A DNA stretch of 64,000 bases from Typhlomys cinereus (GCA_023101885.1 JALPQD010000415.1:262773-326772); one strand, 5' to 3'; positions 25,001 to 36,599 are shown, counted from the stretch's first letter. Translations and numbers: made by a program. Notes: a model not told the origin generated them from the sequence alone.

Positions 25001-26125
25001 GTACCATATTCCTGCCAAAATGTTAATAACTAAATAAACATGTGATAAACAAATGAAAGTCAAAGAATCTTCTAGTTGCCAAAATGAATATTTTAAAGCA
25101 TCATTATGTATTTAAAAAATCAGTGGGTGTCCTCTAATCAAACATTGCTGTTAGAGTATCTTCATAACCAATACCTTCTTTGGAACATTAGCAAAATATA
25201 GGAAATAACAAAGCCATGTTCTCTCTTCCCATACCAGCCTTTGCCTTGGAAGTAGAATTGATGTGAAAAAGAGTGTTTATGAATCCTACTTCAGAAGTGT
25301 TAGGATTGGAATACAATAATTTCACAACCACTAGTAAATGATGGAACTAGACATTGATCACAGACAGTTGCTAACATTACAACTATGACACATATTGTCT
25401 CTGAAGAAAATTTCTGCATTACCTGTGAAGACTGCTGTCTGACAATTTCATTTGACAAAACCCATATATTTGCATTGTGAAATTATTTTTTACTCTGATT
25501 GTAATATTTTTATCATCTTACTGACCAATTCCTGTGATAGAATATATGTCTACTATAAACAGTTGGTTACAGGAAAGCAGGGTGAAGAAGCATATGTAAA
25601 ATGATCATGGGAAATATATACCCACTGCTACCAGTATGTAGATCAGTAAGACCTGTACAAGATACGGCATATCATTACACTATAAGAGGAGGAAGATCTC
25701 AAGAGGATCTACACTGCCATCAGAGACTAAGGAAGGTTAATACTGAATGAGGGAGAAGAGAGGTACTCTCTTCAGTGAAAAATCCAGAAATATGTCATTC
25801 ACTGAAACCCACATAGGCTTTGCACAGAACGACCTCAGAACAGGAGAGATTGGTGGAGATGTCAGGGGTTTTTAATGTCAGAAAATAGGGGATTGGGATA
25901 TGTAATAAGGTGTGAAAATGACTTGAACAAGTGTGTTACTCCTTCAGAGAATTAAATTAGTTTCATAAGGAAATCTAAACTGTGGCATCTTCTGTTATAA
26001 AAAAGCATGGGGAGGTAAAATTGAGAATAGTGAAAGGAGGGATTTATGGCATAAAGATAATGTATCATAAAAGAAATACTAATGAAATACAACATGTAGA
26101 TTTTTTTGCATGCCAGGCAAATGTT
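25001..26125. other. Anonymous non-coding DNA
   Basis: No gene. 25570-25950 has a balanced purine-rich texture and could be an unidentified old L1 3' UTR or LTR, but I cannot assign it. Confidence 0.4.
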
Positions 26126-26128
26126 AAA

Positions 26129-26154
26129 AAATTTTCAAAAATTTTTGAAAATTT
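26129..26154. repeat. Perfect 26-bp AT-rich palindrome
   Basis: Thirteen-base arms meet without a spacer. The left arm is AAATTTTCAAAAA and the right arm is its exact reverse complement, TTTTTGAAAATTT. It can form a cruciform or bind a dimeric factor. It does not extend beyond 26 bp. Confidence 0.95.
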
Positions 26155-26990
26155 AAATTTGAATAAATATTTAATTATATTAATGAATTTTTCTTTGAGT
26201 TAATTACATTCCATTGTCTGGATTTCATTTATTTCTGGATGAATCAGTCTTGTCTTTAGTTTAAAAGACAGAATGTGAGAAGAATTGATTCTAAAGAAAA
26301 AATGTCCAATCCTGTTGAAATTGAAAATAGATAGTATAGCTAAGTGATAAATGTTCACCTACCATGGAACTCCTGTCAATAGAATGAAACAAATGTAAAT
26401 GCATTGGAAGATATGAAGTCACAAGAGTAATGTTTAAAATTACTATTAATACCTTCATAAACAACATAATTTTTGCATTACCTGGCAAAAAATGAAAACC
26501 TGGCAAAGATTCAGGCCCTGAAACTTACGTGAAGAATACCTTGATAGAATAAGCACAGTTTTGAGAAATTTGTTTAGTTTTTAACCAAAAGGAATTGTGA
26601 TGCTTGTTTTTTTGTCACGTGTCTTTGATAATATGATTGCTAAAATATGAAGTTTAACTTGCTGCTATATTAAAGAAAACAGTTTGAAATATGATGGACT
26701 TTTGAAGCTAAATATTCCTTTTATTTCTTGGTCTTAACAACCACATTCACTGAGACAGCGTTTAAGTAAAGAGACATGACCATCAAGATTTAAAATTTGG
26801 TTCTAACTTGCATTTTCCTACAACACACCATAGAGAAGAGAGAAGGAGAAGACTTGAAACTATGAAGTAAACAGGCTGGCTTTGAAAGAATTAAAGAATA
26901 AGGTGAGAAAGGAAGTTTGGTTGAGGATTCCTGATGCCAATCATTAGTTTCTTCACTCATGAATTCACAGTAGCTTGTGTATTCGTGCAC
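26155..26990. other. Anonymous AT-rich DNA
   Basis: No gene or repeat recognised. Confidence 0.5.
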
Positions 26991-26994
26991 ATGA

Positions 26995-26995
<1 letters not shown>

Positions 26996-27047
<52 letters not shown>
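26996..27047. repeat. (CA)n microsatellite
   Basis: About 26 uninterrupted AC units. Confidence 0.98.
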
Positions 27048-27048
<1 letters not shown>

Positions 27049-27278
27049 TAAAAAAAGGATAAAAGCAAGTGGTGGCATAATATGATTCTTCAAAACGAGC
27101 TGTGTAAAGAGACTGAGACCTAGGGAAGGGGTGAATTTGACTATGAATTAGGCTACAGAATCTGTGATTTGCAAGATTATTACATGTGGCATGAATAGAG
27201 AGGGATTATTGACAATTGTTTCAAACATATATTTAAAATTCCTAATGTTTTGACAGAAATGCTGCAACAAACATACAA

Positions 27279-27296
27279 ACACACACACACAGAGAA

Positions 27297-27331
<35 letters not shown>
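27279..27331. repeat. (CA)n-(GA)n compound microsatellite
   Basis: A short AC run followed, after a few bases, by about 15 uninterrupted AG units. Confidence 0.97.
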
Positions 27332-27335
<4 letters not shown>

Positions 27336-27589
27336 AAATAACTTACTGTCTTTTGCATGCTGGGACAAAGTCCTTAAAGCTCATATCAGAGACATGGCAG
27401 AGGAAATATCTTCAAAATCTAAATACCAAGGATATATTCTTTCCTGATATAAGAACTCCAATGTTTTTGGTACCCTTAACCCATGCTTCATCTGCCCTCA
27501 TCTGTCAGCAAGCAATGTTTCCAAGACAGCATCCAATTCCAGACCTTTGCAACTGCCCAAAACACATATAATAAATGACTTCTCCACTC

Positions 27590-27850
27590 CGTCTTTGCTT
27601 TTTAGCGACTGAAGAAGCAATCGATTCACTTTCTTAACCTGTGCAATTTATAAGTGGCCACTATCATTGTGAGTAATGTTTCTCCAGGTCTGCAGAAATT
27701 ATAAATTTGTCCTAAAAAGAAAGTGCCGGAGTCATCAGCCTCGCATTCATATGTCATCTTCGTATCAGCGCCCAAGTTCTGAATGCTATTTCTTGGCTCT
27801 ATTCCAATAGTCAGATGCCAACTCTATCAAAGTTTATTCAGCAATTTGCA
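27590..27850. promoter_or_regulatory. Candidate conserved non-coding block
   Basis: Repeat-free, with CpGs kept at several sites (TTAGCGACTG, AATCGATTC, TGCCGGAGTC, CCTCGCATTC, ATCAGCGCCC). It has homeodomain-like TTATAAG and TTATTCAG words. CpG retention in an otherwise CpG-poor desert suggests constraint or low germline methylation. Confidence 0.4.
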
Positions 27851-30395
27851 AGAAAAATGGTGGCATAAGTGGTGATTAATAACAGAGACCTAACTTGGCT
27901 GACATTCTTGATACTTCTATGAAATGATTACACGCTTGCATAGGAGTTCTAAGGACCCTCTTGTATAAGGAAATTTCTTTGGGGATGATACCTTTTGAGC
28001 TATGTAGATTCTTGAAAGAAAATAAATTGGCATAAATTGGAAGAACTGGTTGGGTCTGTACAGCGGATTGGACTTGTTTTTACCCTAGTCGATATATACA
28101 GGCATACATTCCAAAGATAGCAGTGGGCACAGGAAAATAATAGAAGTCTAAGAAATTGTTAGGAGTATGAGGTCCCTTTGTATTTCCATCTGTGTGTATT
28201 ATAGAATGCTCTGTGCTGCTGCATTTCTGTTTATGGTTTGGGAATTTTGTTTCCTACACAGTGGTGTGACGCCTACTTGTATGTTAAGTTTTTTCCTTGA
28301 AGTAATAAAGCTTTTCCAATAAAAAAGTAGTGAAAAATCTCATTTTGAGTCATAGAATGAAAAGTGAATTTAAGAAGAATAAAGTATAAAACATGAAATC
28401 AATTTAGACCATCTTAACAAGACTAATAATTTGAGATATATCTACCTATACTGAGAAGCTTCAGGAAATATGAGAAACCAAGTTAACTAAATTAACTTGG
28501 ATTCATGAGTTTTAGAAGAGGGGTAGATATTTCAGCAATGAAGAACTTGTAGCAGAGACACTGATTCAAAAACCATCACAATGGATTGTATATCGGCATG
28601 TAAATTCTGAAACTGCACCAAAAGTAAAAGAGGTCATGCTACATACATGAAGGGTATGTTCTTGTGGGCTTGGGTATTTAATTTCTTTAGTGGCAAATAC
28701 TGTTTCATAATAAAATAGATAGTTTGTGATATAAAATTTAAGTATAAATATAGGAAAAATAATCTGAAGTGAATAGCAGGAGTTTTGTAGATTGTAAAAT
28801 TCACCAGTGGGTCTCAGTATGCTATGCATAGTTATATATTTTTAGCAATTACTTGTTGATGGAGAAATTAAACAAAAACCCCACCTGCTGTTTCCAAATT
28901 TATGTGACATTCTCAGTGTCAACACTACATTTATTGCATTTATTTTAGAATTCCTAAGTCTGCTACTGTCTCAATAAACTTGATTTCTGAGTGATATGCT
29001 TCCTGGTAAGTCATGATTTATGTCATAGTTGAAGTCACCACACTAAGTATAGTGTATAACACACCTTGATTGCTCTAGACTTCATTTATTGATTTTTGTG
29101 GCTTCTTAGTTACTTGTACGCAAATCACTTAGCATTCATCTGCATCTACTACTGAAGAGAAATGTGAAATAAATACAGGTATATACATGAAAACTCTGGA
29201 CACTTTATGCTTCCAAACCTAATGTTCAAGATGTCTGCTAAGGCAGAAACATTTTGAAGACACTTTGCTTTTTCTTTGTCTATTCCACAAGTTTTCATGG
29301 AGATATTGAAAGAAATTACCTTCAGACCAGATTCTCAATAACTAATAAATAGAATTATTTTCAAATTCGAGACGATACATTTCTAAGTACAGAGGTCAAA
29401 TATCATGTGAGTTGATCATGGAAAAATGAAAGCTTATGCTCTTGTCTTTATCTTTCTACCTTTCTTAGAAACTGTCTGCCAACAATGATTCTACAATCAT
29501 CATATGAAGATAAAAATTAAATTCTGCATGGCTGGAGGTAAGGAATAGGAGAGGGTAGTGTGTAGAGAGGGAAAATGATTTCAGGACATTTTAAGATGCT
29601 CATGTGGAATCCTTGGACTCACCATGCTTCAAAAATCAGAACCTTTTGTTATTTTACTCTAGTATGTTATACATAATTAAACATCACGTTAATTTGTGTT
29701 TAACAAAAATTTCTTATACCAAAAGAAAAACATAAACTATAATCGTTATCTGTTAAGTTAAATCAAGAGAGGTTCTGACACTAAATAACTCACAAAATTA
29801 CCCTAAAGTTGACATTCTTACCGGGACAGTATTTACTGACTTTTAGGGTTTTGTTGATCTCAGAGTAGTTGGTAAGTAAATGCTGCCCAACAAACAAAGA
29901 AAAAAAAATGCCCTCTCAACCATAAGGACCATAAGTTTTTCTTTGTTTTTCACAATGGCAGAAAATCAGCTTCTACTAAATGTTCAACATTTTTTTCAGT
30001 AGACTTACATGGAAATTCAATTATTCTTGTAATTTTTAAATATTTATAAATGTCTTACAAATCACAATACTAGAATTTACTTGCCAGTCCTTCCCTTAGC
30101 TTTTCTTTATTATATTATATACAGTACAATTATTATAAATTAATATTATGTCATCACTGTAAAGGATAATCTACTTGTATTTCATTATCTCAGGGGTTTT
30201 GTATCTATGCATGGCAACTGGAGAATACTTTTATTACATCTATGCAGTGTATATAGAGATGTACTGGATTTTAGGGGTTTTAATAAAAAATGAACCAAGA
30301 CATACTGCTTAAAAGATATGGAAAAAGTCTAATGTCTCATGGAGAGAGTGTGAATTCTAGTTTGTCTTTACTGAGGCCTGACTTCCCTTTTGCTT
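27851..30395. other. Anonymous AT-rich DNA
   Basis: No gene. The stretch 28090-28325 ends with 'gtaataaagcttttccaat' followed by an A run, resembling a polyadenylation region of an LTR or retrocopy. Elsewhere I see nothing. Confidence 0.4.
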
Positions 30396-30399
30396 GCTC

Positions 30400-30720
30400 A
30401 ATCTAAACACTGTGCTTTTGCAAATATGACTCACATTCATTTTGGATTATTTAATTTAACTTCCTTTCCAGATGAGCTGGCTTTATTAAATGCTTGCCAT
30501 GGATGGGCAAACAGAGTTTATGCAGGCTATAAATATCTATGATTAGTTTGGTATGGTATTCTACCATCTAAGGTACAGCAATTATGCATAATGTTTTCTC
30601 CCAAGCTTGATAAAACATTTGGGGACATAAAGAAAAAAGAAATCCTGGAAGTAAATTTTGTGAACTCGGTGACTGTAAGACATTTGCACACCTTGTATTT
30701 TCTCTGAGTGCCTGATCAGA
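30400..30720. promoter_or_regulatory. Candidate conserved block with POU-type palindrome
   Basis: Repeat-free, with TTTGCAAATATG near 30418, TTTAATTTAAC near 30450 and the perfect palindrome ATTATGCATAAT at 30581-30592, an ideal POU dimer-type word. Conservation untested. Confidence 0.4.
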
Positions 30721-31655
30721 AGCTCATAGGTATACAGAACCAGATACCCAAATTAAAAAGAAATGAGATGAATTTGATTACATATGATTTAATATGCACA
30801 GGATGTAGAAATATATTACCTATGATATCTTCTTTGATTTCTGCAGCAAAATTCAACTTATGTTTATATGAGTACTTGTGCTAAATTCAGGCTCCTTTAT
30901 GAAGCTTTCCCATGCAATTATTGCTATATATATTATTATTATTTATTGCAAAGACAATTTTTCTACCACATATATTGTTATAACAATTTTGATCATCCAG
31001 ATTATATCTTAATGGGTCTCTCATTCCTTTAATTTGAATAAATCTTGATTTTAGGTTATAAAGATTATCAAAGTAGCTCATATCACATACATATGTGAAC
31101 AACCTTCTTTGTTCAAAATAGCTTAGTAATTGTAAATGGAATAAGGAACTAATCTATGTTTGTCACTGCAGTTGACAAGTAAACATAATGTAAACAAAAA
31201 CAATATATGTCAGACCTTACTAAGTGCTACTATAAAGTGTTATATGAAATTCAAAACAATACTACAGAAAAGGGCAAAATGAATATATTGAATAAAACTG
31301 GGAATGGTTTTGAAAAGGGGTAGAAGTTGAACAGGCTGTTGTTATCCAAAAGAATTTTGAATAGAAAAATAACATGTTATTTTTGTAGAATTTTTCCAGG
31401 TGAATGAAACACACAAATAAAAAGCAAAGGCAAATAAATTCATGATACTACTCTCCACTGAAGATGGAACACATATAGAAGTTAGAGATTACCAACAAAT
31501 GATTTCATGTCCATATAAGTTTCACAATCTAATATTTCCAGTAATATCTATGGGTACCCACATGCATGTGAGTGTATATGTATCTATATCATCTTTCTAG
31601 CTACTATCTATCATCTGTCTTTCTATGAACACAACTGCCTGTATGTACAGTAGCT
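30721..31655. other. Anonymous AT-rich DNA
   Basis: No gene or repeat recognised apart from an ATTATTATT patch near 30930. Confidence 0.5.
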
Positions 31656-31659
31656 GTAT

Positions 31660-31687
31660 TCATCTATCTATCTTCTATCTATCTATC

Positions 31688-31735
<48 letters not shown>

Positions 31736-31760
31736 CTCTCTCTCTCTATCATCTCTTTTG
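31660..31760. repeat. (TATC)n tetranucleotide microsatellite
   Basis: About a dozen pure TATC units at 31689-31735 flanked by interrupted units and a short CT run. Confidence 0.97.
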
Positions 31761-31954
31761 TCTATTTGTCTAGCTATCATTATCTATATGACTTTGAACC
31801 TGCCATCCATTTATATAATCCTTCCATTATCTATCATTTACCTATCTAATGTAAATCGCCATCCATTTTCTCACTTCTTTATTCCCCAACTTCAATAATC
31901 ATTTTGTCATATTTTCATTTAATTTGCATACTCACATTAATTAACTATATTAAT

Positions 31955-32169
31955 TAATTTTGTGTGTCTATGAATCAGAGGGCACTGTTTACCTTTGGAG
32001 ATAAAAGGGTGACTTCCTGGATCATCTTGGATTGCCTCTACCTCCTTTTACTTTCGCTATGGGGTTTCCCAGGTTCCCCACGATAGGTTGGAAATTCAGG
32101 CCACCACCATTTCCTGCTTTAACATGGGACCTGTGATCCGAGCTCAGGATCTTCTCCTTGGGAGGCAGT
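31955..32169 (-). mobile_element. Older SINE, tail and body part, split by a later SINE
   Basis: Reverse-complement copy of the B2-like SINE family: tail-proximal 'tatgaatcagagggcactg', body 'tttcccaggttcccc', and 'gatccgagctcaggatcttc' as the inverted B-box region. The head continues at 32465-32484, after the inserted plus-strand SINE. Confidence 0.85.
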
Positions 32170-32182
32170 TTTAAACCCCAAG

Positions 32183-32451
32183 CTGGTGGCTCAGGGTTAA
32201 GCCTCTGCCTTGCAGGCGGAAGGTCCTGAGTTCGTATTCTTGACCCCACGTATAGATGTCAGGCATCAGCAGGGGCGGCCTGCGTTTCTGGTCCTGGTAG
32301 GGCGGAGCCTGTGAATCCCCGGGCAGAGTAAACAAGGAGGAGGTGGAGGCGTCCATGGTGGTTCCTGAATTCACCCGTGGTTCTACACACACACACACAC
32401 ACATGCACACGCGCACACATACATACAACACACACGCACAATAAAAAAAAA
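32183..32451 (+). mobile_element. Young SINE inserted into the older SINE
   Basis: Same family and same 'aaacaaggagg' subfamily as the copy at 9579, with a slightly deleted head ('ctggtggctcag'). Flanked by a perfect 13-bp target duplication, TTTAAACCCCAAG, at 32170-32182 and 32452-32464. The tail is CA-rich, then AATAAAAAAAA. The order of insertion is therefore clear from the sequence. Confidence 0.93.
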
Positions 32452-32464
32452 TTTAAACCCCAAG

Positions 32465-32484
32465 CCATCTCTCTCCAGCCCTCA
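32465..32484 (-). mobile_element. Head end of the interrupted older SINE
   Basis: 'ccatctctctccagccctc' is the inverted 5' head of the SINE and completes the copy starting at 31955. Confidence 0.85.
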
Positions 32485-33244
32485 TTTTTAAAATTTTAAT
32501 TTGCTAATTTGAATGATGAAATAAGAACAATAGGAACAATTATCTTTTTTTAGTTCAAATTGCTTTCAATATGCATTCTCCTACAAAATAATGTAGAAAA
32601 CATGCAAACTGTTTCCAGCATACATTCATATATGGAATGTGGACAGGCACGAATAAGCTTAAAGTTGCTACCTGAAATTTACTTGGGTGTCAATGCAAAA
32701 AACATAAGAATCCAGGCTAAGCATGAAGAAGGATCTTATTGTAAATGGATTACGACACCTCATAAAGATCAAACGACCAGAAGGGCACAGACCACCTGGA
32801 GTGCAATTCAAGCAATTGTAGTACTTCAACTTCTCCTTTTCCATACAACCTGGCTCTATTATCTTGCATGTTGGACCAGCTCAGACCATAGCTGGAAAGT
32901 GGGAGATGTGGCACAAAAGACCTGATAAAGTTCCTATCACTTAGATATCAACAGAGGCTCCAGCCTTTGTGTATCCATATGTTATCAGAAATGAACCTTC
33001 CTAATTCATCTGTAGAAGCACTGAACTAGAAGAAATACATGAGTTTGTTATAAACATATTTTTAAAACAGAGTAGAATATGTTTCTAAAATTAATGCAGG
33101 TGTGTCAGGTCAAGCAGAGATTCATGAAGGCAGGAGAGACAAAGGACAGATTGGAGAAGGGAGGAGAGGGTAGGAGACGAGGGTAGAGAGAGAGAAAGGA
33201 TATGGACAAGAATTCATTTTGTTTGGGAAATTTTTAATTTTTTT
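32485..33244. other. Anonymous DNA with a 121-codon open frame
   Basis: 32560-32925 is open on the plus strand but shows no domain, signal peptide or family resemblance I recognise. Its base composition does not differ from its surroundings, so I treat it as chance. 33115-33205 is a purine-rich patch. Confidence 0.4.
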
Positions 33245-33255
33245 AAATCATTCTT

Positions 33256-33538
33256 TTTTAACTTTTGTTTATTTATTTTATGTGTGTGCGTGTATGTTTA
33301 TCAGAGGGCACTATGTGTCCCTGTGGAAGACCAAGGGTGACTTCAGGAATCATCCCGGATCGCTTCTACCTCCTTGCTTCACTTTGGGATTTCCCAGGCT
33401 CCACCCACCAGGACCGGAAGTGTGGACCTTCACTGTTTATGCTTGGCGTTTTTACGTGGGATCTGGGATCCGAACTCAGAAACTGCTGCTTGGAAAATAA
33501 GAGTCTTAACCTCTGAGCCATCTCTCCAACCCTAAAAA
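33256..33538 (-). mobile_element. SINE of the same B2-like family, intermediate age
   Basis: Complete inverted copy: T-rich tail complement and GT stretch, 'atcagagggcac', body 'ggctccacccaccaggacc', inverted B box ('ggatccgaactcag') and inverted head ('gagccatctctccaaccc'). The target duplication AAATCATTCTT lies at 33245-33255 and 33539-33549. Confidence 0.9.
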
Positions 33539-33549
33539 AAATCATTCTT

Positions 33550-33915
33550 ATTTCTAGTGGGAAATATACTAGTATAAAAAACATTTACTTTTTTATTTAT
33601 ACTTTTTAAAAATAAAGCATCTATTTGGATTTTTGCTAAGAAATATGAAATTTTTATTTTCTAGAAAAATTTTTAACATATTGGTTTTATCTCAGCATTT
33701 ATGTATTCTTTTCCAAAAAAGTGTTTTGTTTATTTTCTAATATAATTTTCCTTGGCATCTTTGATGCTGTTGTTTTTATTACGTGATATTTTTGCCATCA
33801 TTTGTGAAGTATTTTCTTTCTTGTAAGCAAACAACATTGACACTTATTTGTGTATCATTATAATATTTAATATAGTTTGAGATAATTTTCCATTCCACAA
33901 GCATTTATTTGGTAG
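33550..33915. other. Anonymous AT-rich DNA
   Basis: No gene or repeat recognised. Confidence 0.5.
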
Positions 33916-34190
33916 GATGGTTATTTTTATTTATTTATTTACTCTATTTAATTAATTTATTTTTTCCCACTCATAAACAAACTTAATAGGTACCACGGTG
34001 GTCCCCTCCCTCCCTCCCTCCACCCCTCTCTGGTCCCCCTTGCTCCCTCCCCCCTTTTCCCCTTCCTTTCACCCCCCTCTCTCCCTTTTTCCCAGTGCTC
34101 CCCTCTTCCCCCCCATCCCTGGAGTGACCTTTAGTGTGAATGTCAAGCATTAATGATCCGCAGCAGTCTTCTGTCGCCAAGAAAAATATA
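33916..34190 (-). mobile_element. LINE-1 3' terminus
   Basis: Minus-strand copy of the same terminal sequence as at 45751 and 49247: a pyrimidine-rich (G-rich on the element strand) tract at 33998-34110, next to inverted 'gtacctattaagtttg' and a (TTTA)n tail complement. Only the last part of the 3' UTR is recognised. Confidence 0.8.
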
Positions 34191-34540
34191 AAGACTGACC
34201 TTATCCTCAGGTTTCTCTGTTCCAGTAGATGGAATTTCAATGAAACAAACAGATGTCATGTCCTACAGAGCAGTAATAAAGCTATGAACACAAAGTCAAC
34301 TAAGGCAAAGTGAGGGGCTGCTTTGTACAAAAATATGATGTAGGAAGACATCCTCAAGGAGGCATGATCTGAACAGAGACCTCAATGGAATGATGGAATA
34401 AATAGCACAAAATGTGGATAAAGATGCTTTTGCGCTCTGAAACCTTTCATTGTAGGTAGATATGAACCATTGTTGGAAGATATGCATGGTAAGGTCACAT
34501 AACTGTACAAGGAACCATGGTGGGAAGAACACAGTTTCTA
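34191..34540. other. Anonymous DNA
   Basis: Nothing recognised between the L1 terminus and the MIR. Confidence 0.45.
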
Positions 34541-34542
34541 TA

Positions 34543-34720
34543 GGAAGACTGTGGAGTCTGGGTTACCATATTTCTGCATTGCAGCCATGAGGCCAAGAAA
34601 AGTTACTGTAGATTTCTCTGTGCCTCGGTTTCCCCATTTGTAGTCATGGATACCTTGCTCCTAGATTTAATATGATGTGACAATATAATTAGGAAAATCA
34701 CAGAAAGCCATCGTAATAAA
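34543..34720 (+). mobile_element. MIR
   Basis: 'gactgtggagtctgggtta' and 'tctctgtgcctcggtttccc' followed by 'catttgtagtcatggatac' match the MIR core. An ancient mammalian insertion. Confidence 0.85.
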
Positions 34721-34899
34721 CTAGCATTCTTATTTTAGTCTTGTCAAGTGATGTAATTCAGATTGTTTCCCTGAGATGGTCATGCCTTAATCTGTGTTTT
34801 CCACTTTATGTACAACTTCTGAATACAGTGTATACTAACATGCACCTGTGTCTATAGAAATAAAGGCTCTCAATCGGGTTGGGTATGCTCTACCCTCTC

Positions 34900-35180
34900 C
34901 TTAATTGCTTTCCATCAAAGGAAGACTAAATTGAGAATGATTAAATTAAGTGAACTGGAGAAAGCCTATTACTAATGTAAATCATTATAAAAGCTTCAGT
35001 AGGCAAAGAAGTAAAAAACTTGAGAATATAATGTCGTATCTTTGCATAGTCTTCTAGTAGACAATTAAATTGCTAAAAGTGAGACAGTACCATTAATAAT
35101 TGCACATTTCATTTAGTGTATAATTATTCATGTGGCCTCGCTAGCTTTCTTAAGCTCAGAAATGGAAGTGACCCTTTTAT
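34900..35180. promoter_or_regulatory. Candidate conserved block, homeodomain-rich
   Basis: Repeat-free, with ATGATTAAATTAAG near 34937, ACAATTAAATTGC near 35061, CCATTAATAATTGCAC near 35091 and TATAATTATTCATG near 35119. Dense paired TAAT cores suggest an enhancer-like element; not tested. Confidence 0.35.
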
Positions 35181-35675
35181 TCTGACTGTACTTAGTCTCC
35201 CGAGTATCTAAAAGTGTCTCCATTTATCTCCATTCACCTTGTACCTGGCACATAAGAAAGGAAATACTTCTTTGTCTCCTTAGACTACCATGTCAAATAA
35301 AAACATTCTTTCCTCCACAGGAGAGCAAGGAAGACTTACCTCCATGGAGATAATAAATATGCTGACTTATTATATGTCTGGTAAGCCAGAATAAAATGAT
35401 ATTTCAGGACATAAAATGCTGAAAAACCATGAAGAATTGTGGGAGAGTAAAATGATTCAATAGCAGCAGCCCAATTTGCTACTCAAAATATATCACATAT
35501 TGAAGGAGAAACAAAAAAGAAATTTCCTTATCAAAATGCTTAAAGACACTTCCCAGTATTTATGTCTTGACTACTTAACAACCCAGATTATAGTCTTTGG
35601 CTATGGAATTATTTCAGATATGAAGAACATTCTTGGTCACTTCCTATTTCAGTTAAAATATTAGTGATAACTTTT
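35181..35675. other. Anonymous DNA
   Basis: No gene or repeat recognised. Confidence 0.5.
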
Positions 35676-35679
35676 TGTA

Positions 35680-35855
35680 TAACAGGGATGCCTATGAACC
35701 AGGTGCTTTCCATAAATTGCTTTTTTAGTTCTTAAGTTATTTCTGAGAATGTTTCTATTAGCCTACAATTTACAGGTCACAAAGTAAGATACAGAAACTT
35801 CTTCAATTTTTCAAAGTTACTGGATTATTAATCTGAATATGACCTTTCTTGTTTA
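35680..35855 (-). mobile_element. MIR, inverted
   Basis: 'gaaccaggtgctttccataa', 'tttacaggtcacaaagtaag' and 'cagaaacttcttcaattttt' follow the reverse complement of MIR (…caggcactgttc…, …ttttacagatgaggaaactg…). Diverged. Confidence 0.7.
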
Positions 35856-36232
35856 AGAATGCCTTTAGACCTATTATCTTACCTCAGATTATATAGATCT
35901 GAAACACAGCAGCAAAATTCCATCTGAGATAGTAAGAAATTGATTATAAACTTTGTCATCCTGTCAGTGGCAAGCTAAGTCCAGAATTTCTACTGTGCAG
36001 AATGAAGAGTCCAGTTATTTGTGAATAATAATACCTAAGAGTTTCCCTTGCACAAATCAGAACAAGGGGTAGCCTGATTTCATTAGACCTAAGAGACATG
36101 TTCCAGGAAGTCAAAATTCCAGGATACTTCAAAGTGGATCCATGGGCTATTTAATCACTTGATTAAGTTTGTTGTGGACAAATTGATATGTCTTTTTACT
36201 CTTAAATGGCATGTTTCTTCTAAATTTTGGCT

Positions 36233-36567
36233 GGGGCTGGAGAGGTGGCTCAGGGGTTAAGCCTCTGCCTTGCAGGCGGAAGGTCCTGAGTTCGGATCCC
36301 AGATCCCACGTATAGACGCCAGGCGGAAGCGGGGGCGGCCTGCGCTTCTGGTCCTGGTAGGGCGGAGCCTGTGAATCCCAGGGCATAAGGAGGTGGAGGC
36401 GTCCATGGTGGTTCGCGAATTCGTCCGTGGTTCTACACATACACAGACACACGCACACACACACACACAGACGCGCGTGCACATACACATGCATATGCAC
36501 ACAGTTGAATAAATAATAACAATAAATAAATAAATGAATAAATAAATAAATACATAAATAAATAAAA
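36233..36567 (+). mobile_element. Young SINE, deleted subfamily
   Basis: Nearly intact: head GGGGCTGGAGAGGTGGCTC, A box at 36246-36256, B box GAGTTCGGATCC at 36288-36299 and a CpG-rich body. The CA-rich region and long AAATA repeats form the tail. The target duplication TCTAAATTTTGGCT is perfect at 36219-36232 and 36568-36581. It lacks the 'gagtaaacaaggagg' segment seen in the copies at 9579 and 32183. CpG retention and perfect flanks argue for a recent insertion. Confidence 0.95.
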
Positions 36568-36599
36568 TCTAAATTTTGGCTGAATAAATGTATTTCCGA

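Noticed and set aside
32560..32925. 121-codon plus-strand open frame outside repeats
   Set aside because: No recognisable domain, no splice context and no composition shift. Within the range expected by chance over 64 kb and six frames.
36290..36430. CpG-rich patch that could pass as a small CpG island
   Set aside because: It is the body of a young SINE; the same CpGs recur in the other young copies.
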